64,000 nucleotides of DNA from Thiomicrorhabdus sp033238645. Lineage in GTDB: Bacteria > Pseudomonadota > Gammaproteobacteria > Thiomicrospirales > Thiomicrospiraceae. The stretch lies in contig BQXR01000003.1 of the NCBI GenBank assembly GCA_033238645.1, positions 62,001 through 126,000 on the forward strand, written 5' to 3'. Below, piece after piece: positions 26,031 to 34,693 of the stretch. The position numbers and the translations under genes are program-made. Within the stretch, counting starts at the first letter, position 1. Each line of letters opens with the position of its first letter. Under the pieces are notes generated by a model that saw nothing but the letters and a program-made list of their open reading frames with translations, had not been told where the DNA came from and did no database searches.

Positions 26031-26107
26031 GGTCCTGTAGCTCAGTTGGTTAGAGCGCCCGCCTGTCACGTGGGAGGCCGAGAGTTCGAGTCTCTTCAGG
26101 ACCGCCA
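26031..26107 (+). tRNA. tRNA-Asp (GTC), copy 3
   Basis: 77 bases including CCA; identical in appearance to the other Asp copies. Last gene of the tRNA cluster. Confidence 0.96.
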
Positions 26108-26113
26108 TATCTT

Positions 26114-26149
26114 AAAAGCGATTATGAATTTATTCATGGTCGCTTTTTT
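26114..26149 (+). terminator. Terminator after the tRNA cluster
   Basis: AAAAGCGATTATGAAT pairs with ATTCATGGTCGCTTTT with one interruption, followed by T. It closes the third Val-Asp unit. Confidence 0.8.
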
Positions 26150-26426
26150 CATTTCTGAAGTTTGAAGAGTTATTCAGTCACTCTTTGTAGGTACACTCTT
26201 TATTGACTCTCTTGTCATTAGATCTAAACACACTCCATATAATCAATAATTCATACCGTTCTTCTGCTGGTTAGGCAGGCTGCTCTAGTACGTTCTGAGT
26301 GCTTCAGTGTATCGTTAGAAACATAGTTTGATACATTGGGTTAGCTTTTGTTGGTTAAGTGGCTACTTGCTAGCTATATAGTATTTAATAAGTTTTTACA
26401 TACTGCCTATGTATTAATTTTAGGCA
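26150..26426. other. Intergenic, nothing recognised
   Basis: About 280 bases between the tRNA terminator and the fabI terminator. I see no tRNA, no open frame with a Shine-Dalgarno and no strong hairpin. Confidence 0.4.
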
Positions 26427-26456
26427 TAAAAAAACCGCAACAAGTACGGTTATTTT
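26427..26456 (-). terminator. Possible terminator of fabI
   Basis: On the minus strand ACCG and CGGT close a nine-base loop and are followed by seven T. The stem is short, so the call is tentative. Confidence 0.45.
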
Positions 26457-26473
26457 ATACACTCAAAAGTTTT

Positions 26474-26489
26474 TGAGCAGGGGGGGGGG
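26474..26489 (+). repeat. TGAGCA plus ten G, abutting the fabI stop
   Basis: Non-coding copy of the dispersed motif with one of the longest G runs in the window (26480-26489). It touches the fabI stop codon (26490-26492, minus strand), so it lies in the 3' untranslated region of fabI as a C run. Confidence 0.85.
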
Positions 26490-27269
26490 TTAGCTTGAAG
26501 CAGTGATATTGTAACCACCATCCACATAAGTGATCTCACCCGTAATACCTGATGCCAAATCTGAGCATAAGAATGCTGAAGTATTACCCACTTCAGTAAT
26601 TGTTACGTTTCTACGTAGTGGTGTAGAAGCCGCGGCTTTATCCAGCATTGATCTAAAGTCTTTAATACCTGCTGCCGCTAAGGTACGAATAGGGCCTGCT
26701 GAAACCGCATTCACACGAATACCATCTTGACCAAGGTCTGCTGCTAAATAACGAACGGTTGCCTCTAAAGAAGCTTTAGCGATACCCATTACATTGTAGT
26801 TAGGGACTGCGCGTTCTGCACCGAGGTATGAAACGGTTAATACAGAGCCACTTTTCTGTTTAAGCATGCTGTAAGCTGCTTTAGTGCAAGCGGTTAAGCT
26901 GTATGCGCTGATATCGTGAGCAGTCGCAAAACCTTCACGAGTAGAGGCATCAATCATACGTCCTTCAAGTTCTTCACGCGGCGCAAAAGCAACCGAGTGA
27001 ACAAGCACATCAAGTCCATCAGTCCAAGTTTTAGCCAGCTCTGCAAAAACGCTATCAATTTCGGCATCATTAGCCACGTCTAAAGGCAGTACAATTGAAG
27101 AACCTAGTTCATCAGCTATTTTCTCTACACGGCTCTTTAGTCTTTCAGTCTGATAGGTCAGTGCGATCTCTGCGCCTTGTGCGTGCATTTGCTTAGCAAT
27201 TCCGTATGCAATTGACTTATTGTTTGCAACACCGATTACTAAAACTTTCTTTCCGGCTAGGAATCCCAT
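26490..27269 (-). CDS. fabI: Enoyl-ACP reductase [NADH] FabI
   Basis: A 259-residue short-chain dehydrogenase-type enzyme that reduces enoyl-ACP in fatty-acid elongation. The N-terminal motif GVANNKSIAYGIAK is the altered cofactor site typical of FabI; the catalytic Tyr-X6-Lys is in YNVMGIAKASLEATVRYLA near residues 155-163; RVNAVSAGPIRTLAA is the conserved region after it. ATG 27269 has TTGGAGA upstream; an in-frame TTG at 27281 overlaps that Shine-Dalgarno and is unlikely. Confidence 0.96.
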   Translation of the reverse strand: MGFLAGKKVLVIGVANNKSIAYGIAKQMHAQGAEIALTYQTERLKSRVEKIADELGSSIVLPLDVANDAEIDSVFAELAKTWTDGLDVLVHSVAFAPREELEGRMIDASTREGFATAHDISAYSLTACTKAAYSMLKQKSGSVLTVSYLGAERAVPNYNVMGIAKASLEATVRYLAADLGQDGIRVNAVSAGPIRTLAAAGIKDFRSMLDKAAASTPLRRNVTITEVGNTSAFLCSDLASGITGEITYVDGGYNITASS

Positions 27270-27493
27270 TCTATTCTCCAATCTTTAGATATAAATACGT
27301 TATTTTCATCAAAAAATCACGTATGATGTGTGATAAATTGATGTGCATTATAACGCTAAACAGTCCCTGATACAGGCTGTAATTTGTAAAAAGCGATAAG
27401 CTTTAATTGAGTTTGATCTAGACTGATTAAATTTAACTATTTCTGTTAAAAATGAACACAATAAATTAACTTAATAAGAGTCTATTTTTGTTG

Positions 27494-29752
27494 ATGCAAA
27501 CTTATTTAAATTTTAAGCATAATCTTAAGCCAAACAGAGCAACGGTGAAGTCCTGCCTTTCTATTCTAATCTTGGCTTCATCCTTTAGTACACTCACTGC
27601 CCAAGCCAGTTTAAACAGCCCCTACAGTGCAGAAAAAGTAGAGTCTTCTACACTCTTTAGTTCATTTAGTCAGCCCCCTAAGCATCTTGATCCAGTCGTC
27701 TCTTATAACGCGAATGAGTGGGCAATACTAAGTCAGGTGTATGAACCTCCTGTACAGTATCACTATTTAAAACGACCTTACACTCTTGAGCCGTTAACGC
27801 TGTCTAAAATGCCTAGCCTGACCTATTTGAATAGTCAAAACCAAGTGGTTGATGCAGAGAGTACTTCGGTCGCTTTCACTCAGTATCACTTTACGCTAAA
27901 ACAGGGCATTCAATACCAGCCACATCCTGCCTTTGCAAAGGATCAACAAGGCAAGCTACGTTATCACTCACTGAGTGCTGAGCAAGCTGACAATATTCGT
28001 GCAATTAGTGATTTTGACCAAACAGGCAGTAGAGAGTTGGTTGCCGGTGATTATGTTTATGCGATCAAACGCATGGCATTAAGACAGAATCATTCACCTA
28101 TTTTAGACTCTATGACACAGTACATTGTTGGCCTTTCCGATTACTCACAAAAAGTAACCAACCAATTCCAGTCAGAGCTAAAGGCACATAATAGTAAAGC
28201 TAAACTGCTTAAATTTGATTTAAACCAGTTTGATATTAGTGGCGTTCAAGTTATTGATAAATATAACTATACCATTACTATAAAAGGACGATACCCGCAG
28301 TTTCTATACTGGCTTAGTATGAATTTCTTTGCGCCAATTCCATGGGAAGCAGTAGCCTTTTATAAACAAGCGGTTCTAGTAGAGAAGAACTTAACCTTAG
28401 ATACTTCGCCCGTTGGTACAGGCCCTTACCAACTAATTGAGAACAATCCTAATAAGCGCATGCGATTGCTGGCTAATCCCAATTATCATCTAGACACCTA
28501 TCCAACAGATGGATTGGCAGAGGGGGCAGATCCTGTGCTATTAGCGGATGCAGGTAAACAGATGCCGTTTGTTAAAGAGGTTATTTACTCATTAGAGAAA
28601 GAGAGCGTGCCTTTATGGAATAAGTTTCTACAAGGGTATTATGATGCCTCAGGTGTGAGCTCAGACAGTTTCGATCAGGCCGTTTCAGTCTCTAACTCAG
28701 GCTCAATGAGTTTAACGCCCGAGATGGAAGCCAAAGGTATACAGTTCTTAAGCATGGTTCAGCCAACGATTTTCTACTTTGCATTTAATATGGCTGACCC
28801 TGTTGTCGGTGGTTATTCAGAGAAACAACGTAAGCTGCGTCAGGCATTAAGCCTAGCGATTAATTTTGAAGAGTACATCTCAATCTTCTTAAATGGCCGT
28901 GGTGTCCTTGCGCAAGGCCCCATTCCTCCTGGCATATTTGGTTATCAAGCAAATGAACAGGGGGTTAATAAAACTTTGTTTGAATGGAGAGATAACCGTG
29001 TGCAACGTAAACCGATTGAAGTCGCTAAGCAACTGTTAGCCGAAGCGGGTTACCCTAATGGGCGTAATGCAGAAGGTGAGCAGCTTACTTTGTACTACGA
29101 TACCGCAGCCACAGGGCCTGATAGCCAATCTATCCTAAACTGGTATCGTAAACAATTTACCCAAATAGGTGTTCAGCTGGTGATTAGAGCCACTGATTAC
29201 AATCGCTTTCAGGATAAAGTGCGTGGTGCTAAAGTTCAGTTATTTTCGTGGGGTTGGAACGCTGATTACCCTGATCCAGAGAACTTTCTATTTTTACTTA
29301 ATGGTGCCAATGCCAGCATTAATACAGGTGGTTCGGGGATTAACGGTGCTAACTACGATAACCCAGAGTACAACCAATTATTTCAACAGATGAAGACCAT
29401 GGAAAATACACCTGAACGTATGATCATTATTCAGAAAATGTTACAAATCGTGCAACAGGATTCGCCCTGGGCATGGGGCTATTATCCAATGTCACTGTCG
29501 CTTTATCATAGTTGGCAGAAGAATGTTTGGCCAAACCCACTCGCGAACAATACTATTAAATATCGTAGAATCGATGTCGAAGATCGTCTTGAGAAACAAA
29601 CCCTATGGAACAAGCCCGTTGCTTGGCCGTTTGTTTTTGTTATGCTTGGCTTGATTGGTGCATTCTACCCATTACGTTATGCATACCGTAACCGCCAAAC
29701 AATGACGGTTAGCTTCGAAGATAAAGAAACATCAAATAAAAGGGGCTTGTAG
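27494..29752 (+). CDS. Peptide ABC transporter substrate-binding protein with C-terminal membrane anchor
   Basis: A 752-residue extracytoplasmic solute-binding protein of the oligopeptide family (SBP_bac_5). A signal peptide is visible (SCLSILILASSFSTLTAQAS, near residues 16-36). Family marks include FNMADPVVGGYSEKQRKLRQ, ALSLAINFEEYISIFLNGRG, GQGPIPPG-like AQGPIPPGIFGYQ, and WGWNADYPDPENFLFLL. The unusual part is the C-terminus: after the binding domain, a hydrophobic helix (PVAWPFVFVMLGLIGAFYPL) and a basic end (RYAYRNR) would anchor it in the inner membrane. The first gene of a four-gene unit; 3 bp separate it from the permease. Ligand unknown, probably peptides. Confidence 0.88.
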   Translation: MQTYLNFKHNLKPNRATVKSCLSILILASSFSTLTAQASLNSPYSAEKVESSTLFSSFSQPPKHLDPVVSYNANEWAILSQVYEPPVQYHYLKRPYTLEPLTLSKMPSLTYLNSQNQVVDAESTSVAFTQYHFTLKQGIQYQPHPAFAKDQQGKLRYHSLSAEQADNIRAISDFDQTGSRELVAGDYVYAIKRMALRQNHSPILDSMTQYIVGLSDYSQKVTNQFQSELKAHNSKAKLLKFDLNQFDISGVQVIDKYNYTITIKGRYPQFLYWLSMNFFAPIPWEAVAFYKQAVLVEKNLTLDTSPVGTGPYQLIENNPNKRMRLLANPNYHLDTYPTDGLAEGADPVLLADAGKQMPFVKEVIYSLEKESVPLWNKFLQGYYDASGVSSDSFDQAVSVSNSGSMSLTPEMEAKGIQFLSMVQPTIFYFAFNMADPVVGGYSEKQRKLRQALSLAINFEEYISIFLNGRGVLAQGPIPPGIFGYQANEQGVNKTLFEWRDNRVQRKPIEVAKQLLAEAGYPNGRNAEGEQLTLYYDTAATGPDSQSILNWYRKQFTQIGVQLVIRATDYNRFQDKVRGAKVQLFSWGWNADYPDPENFLFLLNGANASINTGGSGINGANYDNPEYNQLFQQMKTMENTPERMIIIQKMLQIVQQDSPWAWGYYPMSLSLYHSWQKNVWPNPLANNTIKYRRIDVEDRLEKQTLWNKPVAWPFVFVMLGLIGAFYPLRYAYRNRQTMTVSFEDKETSNKRGL

Positions 29753-29755
29753 TCA

Positions 29756-30733
29756 ATGTTTGCTTATATTATTAGACGATTACTTTTCGCTGTACCTATC
29801 CTGATTGGTGTTAACTTCATCACCTTTACACTGTTCTTTATGGTCAATACGCCTGATGATATGGCACGTGCACAACTGGGTGCTAAACAGACGACACCTG
29901 AGATGATTCAGTCCTGGAAGGTTGATCACGGTTATGATAAACCACTTTTCTTTAATGGACAGGCTTCAGGGCTGGAGAGTATTCAACAGACGTTATTTGT
30001 TCAAGAGTCTTTAAAGTTGTTTACTTTTGATTTTGGTCAGTCTGATTCTGGTCGTCAAATTACCGCAGATATTCAAGAGCGTATGTGGCCAAGTTTAGCC
30101 ATCGCACTACCCACCTTTATTATCGGGCTAGTGACCAATATTGCTTTGGCACTGTTGATTGTGCTTTTTAGAGGCTCTACTTTAGATACGGTCACCATGA
30201 TGGTTGCGGTGGCAATTATGTCTATCTCCGGGCTCTTCTATATTATTGCAGCTCAGGTACTGTTTAGTAAGACATGGCATTGGGTGCCCATATCGGGCTA
30301 TGCCGAGGGCTGGGAGGGGGTTAAGTTCTTGATACTTCCCGTACTCATCGGCATCTTTGCAGGGATTGGTGCGGGTATGCGTTGGTATCGTAGTATCTTC
30401 CTTGAGGAGATGAACAAAGACTACGTTCGTACCGCCAGAGCCAAAGGTCTTTCTGATATCAAAGTTCTGTTTGGGCATGTACTGCATAACGGCATGCTAC
30501 CGATCTTAACGGGTGTGGTCGTTGTGATCCCAACCCTATTTATGGGGAGTCTGATTATGGAGTCATTTTTCGGCATCCCTGGCTTAGGTAGCTACACCAT
30601 AGATGCCATTAATGCACAGGATTTTGGTATCGTTAAAGCCATGGTCTTCTTAGGATCAGTGCTCTATATTATTGGCCTGATCTTAACGGATATCTCCTAT
30701 ACTATGTTTGATCCAAGGGTGAAGTTATCATGA
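29756..30733 (+). CDS. Peptide ABC transporter permease, DppB/YejB type
   Basis: A 325-residue membrane protein. The N-terminus MFAYIIRRLLFAVPILIGVNF and the C-terminal end FDPRVKLS are typical of DppB/OppB/YejB permeases. The EAA loop, which contacts the ATPase, is in KDYVRTARAKGLSDIKVLFG near residue 222. Six membrane helices. Its stop overlaps the start of the next permease by 4 bp. Confidence 0.92.
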   Translation: MFAYIIRRLLFAVPILIGVNFITFTLFFMVNTPDDMARAQLGAKQTTPEMIQSWKVDHGYDKPLFFNGQASGLESIQQTLFVQESLKLFTFDFGQSDSGRQITADIQERMWPSLAIALPTFIIGLVTNIALALLIVLFRGSTLDTVTMMVAVAIMSISGLFYIIAAQVLFSKTWHWVPISGYAEGWEGVKFLILPVLIGIFAGIGAGMRWYRSIFLEEMNKDYVRTARAKGLSDIKVLFGHVLHNGMLPILTGVVVVIPTLFMGSLIMESFFGIPGLGSYTIDAINAQDFGIVKAMVFLGSVLYIIGLILTDISYTMFDPRVKLS

Positions 30734-32166
30734 GTTTTGTATTCTTATGGACCGATATTATGGTTTGGTTACTGGTACTAGTATTGATTGGCGCTGTTCG
30801 CTCTATTAGACAATCCAAACAAAGCAGAAAGCAGTGGACACAGATATTTCAATCGCCAGTCGCGATGGCCTCGGCAATTATTCTCAGTTTTTATCTTGTA
30901 TTTGCTCTGCTTGACTCTATTCACTTCGAATTTACCCAAAACAGCAGCATATCAGCACAAGCGTCTACTATAGAAGGGCAGGTAAAAACGGCCACAAATA
31001 TTGAGCAGGGGGGGGTACTCAGTGTTCTAGATCTAATCTTTAGCCACCTTAAAGAAAACACAGAGAGAACCTATTCCGCACCCTTTGCCACACATGAACA
31101 CAGCACATCGATCAGCTATGATGAGGATGGCAATGTCTCTCAGCAATACTTACCACTCAAATTTGGTGGTCAACATCTGAAAGAAAATACCAAAGTTTTT
31201 GATGACTTTATGGTTAAGTCCTCTATTCCATTTTTATTCAGTTTCTTTATTTTGGCCATTATTGCGTTTATCCACTCGTGGTTTAACTTCAAGAAATATG
31301 CCATTAAAACCCTTGATGGTCTCTATGAGTACCTACCCATTCCTGAGCCTCACATGCCATGGAAAACCGTCTACTTTACGCTATTTATCCTATTCTTTGC
31401 CGTCAGCTGGTTCTACTATTTAAGCCAGTACTATCACGTTCTGGGCACCGATAAAGTCGGCCAAGATGTACTTTATCAATCGATTAAAAGTATCCGAACG
31501 GGCGTGTTGATTGGCCTGCTAACCACCTTAGTTATGCTGCCTCTAGCGCTTATTCTTGGGATTAGCGCAGGTTATTTTAAAGGCTGGGTCGATGATGTTA
31601 TTCAATACCTCTACACCACGCTAAACTCAATTCCAGGTGTGTTACTCATCGCTGCAGGCGTTTTAGTTATGCAGGTCATTATTGGCAATAACCCAGACTG
31701 GTTTAGCAGTACCGAAGAGCGTGCCGATCTAAGACTCCTGTTCTTAATCTTTATTCTTGGGCTTACTAGTTGGACTGGGCTGTGTCGCCTACTACGTGCA
31801 GAGACGCTAAAAATAAGTCAAGTAGAGTATGTTGCTGCGGCAAAAACGGTAGGAGTTGGGCCTTTTAAAATTATTAAAAACCACATAATGCCAAACCTAA
31901 TGCACCTAATTTTGATTGCACTGGTATTAGATTTTAGTGGTTTAGTACTGGCAGAAGCAGTGCTCTCCTATGTCGGTGTCGGGGTTGATCCTACTACGGC
32001 TAGTTGGGGTAATATGATCAACCAAGCCCGTTTAGAGATGGCACGTGAGCCAATGGTTTGGTGGTCACTCTTCTCTGCATTTACCTTTATGTTTACGCTC
32101 GTACTAGCAGCCAACCTATTCTCAGATCGAGTCCAGGTGGTTTTAGACCCAAGACGTGCTAAATAA
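30730..32166 (+). CDS. Peptide ABC transporter permease, DppC/YejE type, with long N-terminal part
   Basis: A 478-residue membrane protein, clearly longer than DppC (about 300) or YejE (about 340). The C-terminal 250 residues are the standard permease: GTDKVGQDVLYQSIKSIRTG, EAA loop VEYVAAAKTVGVGPFKIIKNH, and LSYVGVGVDPTTASWGNMI. The N-terminal 220 residues hold an extra helix (MVWLLVLVLIGAV), another helix (SAIILSFYLVFALLD) and a polar region of about 110 residues, probably periplasmic, before another helix. The polar region includes the EQGG encoded by a dispersed G-tract motif (31012-31025). It is part of the transport operon. Confidence 0.85.
   Translation: MSFVFLWTDIMVWLLVLVLIGAVRSIRQSKQSRKQWTQIFQSPVAMASAIILSFYLVFALLDSIHFEFTQNSSISAQASTIEGQVKTATNIEQGGVLSVLDLIFSHLKENTERTYSAPFATHEHSTSISYDEDGNVSQQYLPLKFGGQHLKENTKVFDDFMVKSSIPFLFSFFILAIIAFIHSWFNFKKYAIKTLDGLYEYLPIPEPHMPWKTVYFTLFILFFAVSWFYYLSQYYHVLGTDKVGQDVLYQSIKSIRTGVLIGLLTTLVMLPLALILGISAGYFKGWVDDVIQYLYTTLNSIPGVLLIAAGVLVMQVIIGNNPDWFSSTEERADLRLLFLIFILGLTSWTGLCRLLRAETLKISQVEYVAAAKTVGVGPFKIIKNHIMPNLMHLILIALVLDFSGLVLAEAVLSYVGVGVDPTTASWGNMINQARLEMAREPMVWWSLFSAFTFMFTLVLAANLFSDRVQVVLDPRRAK
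31012..31025 (+). repeat. TGAGCA plus eight G, inside the DppC-type permease gene
   Basis: Genic copy of the dispersed motif, read Ile-Glu-Gln-Gly-Gly-Val in the polar N-terminal loop. Confidence 0.85.
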
Positions 32167-32207
32167 TTAGCTAATTAAATTACAACAAGACTTTATAAAA
32201 AAAGATA

Positions 32208-33878
32208 ATGCATATGGCTCAAACAAACGTACCAGTATTAAGTATTCATAACCTCAATGTTTCAGTGGGCAATACCCCGCTGATTAAAGAGGTTAGTTTT
32301 AATATTCAAGCAGGTGAGATATTTGCACTTGTCGGAGAGTCGGGTAGTGGAAAGTCACTCACCTCACTGGCAACCATGCGTCTACTGCCAGAAGCCCTTA
32401 AGGTTAATTCAGGTTCGATTAAGCTCAATGGCGAAGATCTGTTTCAACTACCAGAGAACAAAATGCAAAAGATACGTGGTAAAAAAGTCGCCATGATCTT
32501 CCAAGAACCCATGAGCTCCCTTAACCCCGTTATGACGGTTGGTGAGCAAGTGGCAGAAGTGTTAAGAATTCACCTAAATATGCACGGCAAAGCCGTTAGA
32601 AACAAAGTGGTTTCACTATTCAATGAAGTGGGTATTCCAGAACCAGAAGCGCGTTATGACTGGTATCCGCATCAGTTATCAGGTGGGCAGATGCAGCGTG
32701 TTATGATCGCCATGGCATTGGCTTGCGAGCCAGAATTGCTAATTGCTGATGAGCCCACCACCGCACTAGATGTGACCATTCAAGCACAAGTGCTTAAACT
32801 GCTTAAATCGATTCGTGACAAACGTGGCCTGTCTATCCTCTTTATCACGCATGATATGGGTGTGGTTTATGATATGGCAGATCAAGTGGCCGTTATGAAG
32901 CAGGGGGTCATTGTTGAGCTGGCCGATGTTAAGCACTTTTTTGAAGACCCAAGAGACGAATATACCAAACAACTCCTAGCCGATGCTGTGCCTAAGCATG
33001 AATTCAAAGCACCCATTGATACGCACTCTCTGCTGCAACTCAAAGACCTGAAAGTGCATTTTCCTATTAAAAAGGGGCTGTTTCAGCGTACCGTTGGTTA
33101 TGTTAAAGCGGTGGATGGTGTCACACTTAATATTAAAAAAGGTCAAACTTTAGCATTGGTTGGTGAGTCAGGCAGTGGTAAAAGCACCATTGGTCAGGCG
33201 ATTCTAAAGCTGGTGGATAGCACCTCAGGCGAAGTCAACTTCTCAAACCATTCTGATGTAGATTCACAAACTGAATCAGAGTCAGAAGCCGTCTTAGTCG
33301 ACTTTACTAACCTGAATGAGAAGCAGATGAAGCCTTTCAGAAAAAAGGTACAAGTCATCTTTCAAGACCCATTCTCAGCGCTCAATCCAAGAATGACCAT
33401 TGGCGAAATTATCCGCGAAGGCATGGTGAGTTTAAAAGTCGGTTCTGGTAATAGAGAAGATCAGGGCAAGCGTATCAGTGAATTACTAGAGCAGGTCGGT
33501 TTACTCTCAGAACACAGACACCGCTACCCACATGAGTTCTCAGGCGGACAACGCCAGCGTATTGGGATTGCCCGTGCCTTAGCAGTAGAGCCAGAGCTCA
33601 TCATCTGCGATGAACCAACCAGCGCCTTAGATGTCACTGTGCGTGCACAGGTGTTGAGGTTGCTTGAAGATCTACAGCAGAAATATCAGTTGTCTTTCCT
33701 GTTTATTACACATGATTTGTCGATTATTCCTGCGATTGCGCATGAAGTGGCGGTTATGAAAGAGGGCAAGATTGTAGAGCAGGGGTCTGTTGAGCAGATT
33801 ATGAAAAACCCACAACATGAGTATACGCAAGCGTTGTTGAGTTCTGCTCCTTCTTTGATTAAAGAAGCGATGGGGTAG
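32208..33878 (+). CDS. Peptide ABC transporter ATPase, two domains fused (DppDF/YejF type)
   Basis: A 556-residue protein with two complete ABC ATPase domains, as in YejF or fused DppD-DppF. First domain: Walker A GESGSGKS near residue 42, signature LSGGQMQRVMIAMAL, Walker B LLIADEPTTALD. Second domain: Walker A GESGSGKST near residue 319, signature FSGGQRQRIGIARAL, Walker B ELIICDEPTSALD. The dipeptide-type C-terminal extensions (DPRDEYTKQLL; NPQHEYTQALL) follow each. Starts at 32208 or 32214 are both possible; neither has a strong Shine-Dalgarno. Last gene of the operon; the cassette-like region begins about 120 bp later. Confidence 0.93.
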   Translation: MHMAQTNVPVLSIHNLNVSVGNTPLIKEVSFNIQAGEIFALVGESGSGKSLTSLATMRLLPEALKVNSGSIKLNGEDLFQLPENKMQKIRGKKVAMIFQEPMSSLNPVMTVGEQVAEVLRIHLNMHGKAVRNKVVSLFNEVGIPEPEARYDWYPHQLSGGQMQRVMIAMALACEPELLIADEPTTALDVTIQAQVLKLLKSIRDKRGLSILFITHDMGVVYDMADQVAVMKQGVIVELADVKHFFEDPRDEYTKQLLADAVPKHEFKAPIDTHSLLQLKDLKVHFPIKKGLFQRTVGYVKAVDGVTLNIKKGQTLALVGESGSGKSTIGQAILKLVDSTSGEVNFSNHSDVDSQTESESEAVLVDFTNLNEKQMKPFRKKVQVIFQDPFSALNPRMTIGEIIREGMVSLKVGSGNREDQGKRISELLEQVGLLSEHRHRYPHEFSGGQRQRIGIARALAVEPELIICDEPTSALDVTVRAQVLRLLEDLQQKYQLSFLFITHDLSIIPAIAHEVAVMKEGKIVEQGSVEQIMKNPQHEYTQALLSSAPSLIKEAMG

Positions 33879-33911
33879 TTTGAGCAAGATTTTGTAGAAG
33901 GTGATTTTGCA

Positions 33912-33932
33912 CGGTTAGTTACTGTAACTAAT
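33912..33932. repeat. Short palindrome between the transporter operon and the cassette region
   Basis: GGTTAGTTACTGTAACTAATT is close to a perfect palindrome around a central T, 64 bp before the first cassette-like boundary. It has no T run. It may mark the left edge of the accessory region, but this is only positional. Confidence 0.3.
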
Positions 33933-33995
33933 TGATAGTAAAACTGTTAAGTTATGTGTAGAAATGGATATGCACATTAAATGTTTATAATAATT

Positions 33996-34558
33996 GTTAG
34001 GGGTAAAAAAGGAATCGAGATATGGGTTACATGCTGAATTCTCTTGGAAACTTGCCAATTGAAGATGATATTGAAGTTTATATATTTGTAGTAAACGGAA
34101 ACTGGCAAGGTGGTTTCTATGATTTGATAGAAAAGAATTTTTCCAACATTGCAAGAAAGATAGGAAGTAATGCGATAATTGCCAAAGGACTGGATCAAGA
34201 GCAATGGACAAATGAAGTCGCAGAAAAATATTTTGGAGAAAATGCAGGGCAATTATTTCAAGCGTTACCTGCATTGTTGCTAACAAGCGATCATCCAGAA
34301 AATATTTCAAAAGAAAGTTACAAACTTATTGTTCCATTACGTGACGTAGAATCTCGTTTCGGTGATTGGGATGTTTTCTTTAAATCCTTAACAAAGTTGG
34401 CACAAGGCGATGACACAGAATTTTTGGAACGTTTTGAAGATGTTGAAGATTTAATTGATAAAGGAAATTCCGTTATTGAATTAAAGCCAAACTTCTTCGG
34501 CATAGGCATAAATTTAAATGCATTAATAGCAAAAGTTCGTGGTTAACAAACCCCTAAC
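33996..34558 (+). mobile_element. Cassette-like unit 1 with complementary ends
   Basis: The unit opens with GTTAGGGGT (33996-34004) and, just after the gene's stop, carries ACCCCTAAC (34550-34558), its exact reverse complement. In integron cassettes the first bases (TTRRRY) and the R'' box (RYYYAAC) are complementary in this way. The gene fills almost the whole unit, with a 17-bp leader, as in cassettes. Confidence 0.6.
34022..34546 (+). CDS. Unknown protein in a cassette-like unit
   Basis: A 174-residue acidic, soluble protein with no signal peptide or membrane segment. I do not recognise the family. Features visible are an N-terminal beta-like segment EVYIFVVNGNW, a central PALLLTSDHPENISKESYKL and VPLRDVESRFGDWDVFF; the C-terminal part is acidic (FLERFEDVEDLIDKG). 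A Shine-Dalgarno (AAGGAATCGAG) precedes the ATG. The stop codon merges with the downstream attC-like site, and composition is AT-richer than the neighbouring transporter. Proteins of this kind are common in integron cassettes. Confidence 0.75.
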   Translation: MGYMLNSLGNLPIEDDIEVYIFVVNGNWQGGFYDLIEKNFSNIARKIGSNAIIAKGLDQEQWTNEVAEKYFGENAGQLFQALPALLLTSDHPENISKESYKLIVPLRDVESRFGDWDVFFKSLTKLAQGDDTEFLERFEDVEDLIDKGNSVIELKPNFFGIGINLNALIAKVRG

Positions 34559-34673
34559 AATTCAAATTCACTCGGACAGTCAAAAGTGGCGTTTGTTTTG
34601 TGTCAGTCGCTATCGCTCCATTCTACACAAAACAAACGCCACTTTTGCCTGCCGGTGATTTGAGGCGTTACCT
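34550..34673. repeat. attC-like imperfect hairpin 1
   Basis: Begins with ACCCCTAAC and ends with GGCGTTACC (G at 34667). Two perfect 22-bp arms (34582-34603 and 34625-34646) form the stem, extended by TCAAATTCACTCGGACAG against CTGCCGGTGATTTGAGG. The TCGGACAG / CTGCC segments and the terminal GGCGTTA resemble L''/L' and R' boxes of integron attC sites from marine gammaproteobacteria. Confidence 0.6.
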
Positions 34674-34693
34674 CGTCCTGCGGACGAGGTAAC
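34667..34693. repeat. Linking palindrome between attC-like hairpin and long repeat, copy A
   Basis: GTTACCTCGTCC and GGACGAGGTAAC are perfect 12-bp arms separated by TGC. The same junction palindrome is found in copy C with changed bases, and half of it in copy D. Confidence 0.8.

Noticed and set aside
33915..34310. Two long antisense frames opposite the unknown cassette protein
   Set aside because: They mirror the plus-strand gene, have no Shine-Dalgarno and are Phe/Leu/Ser/His-rich as expected for shadow frames.
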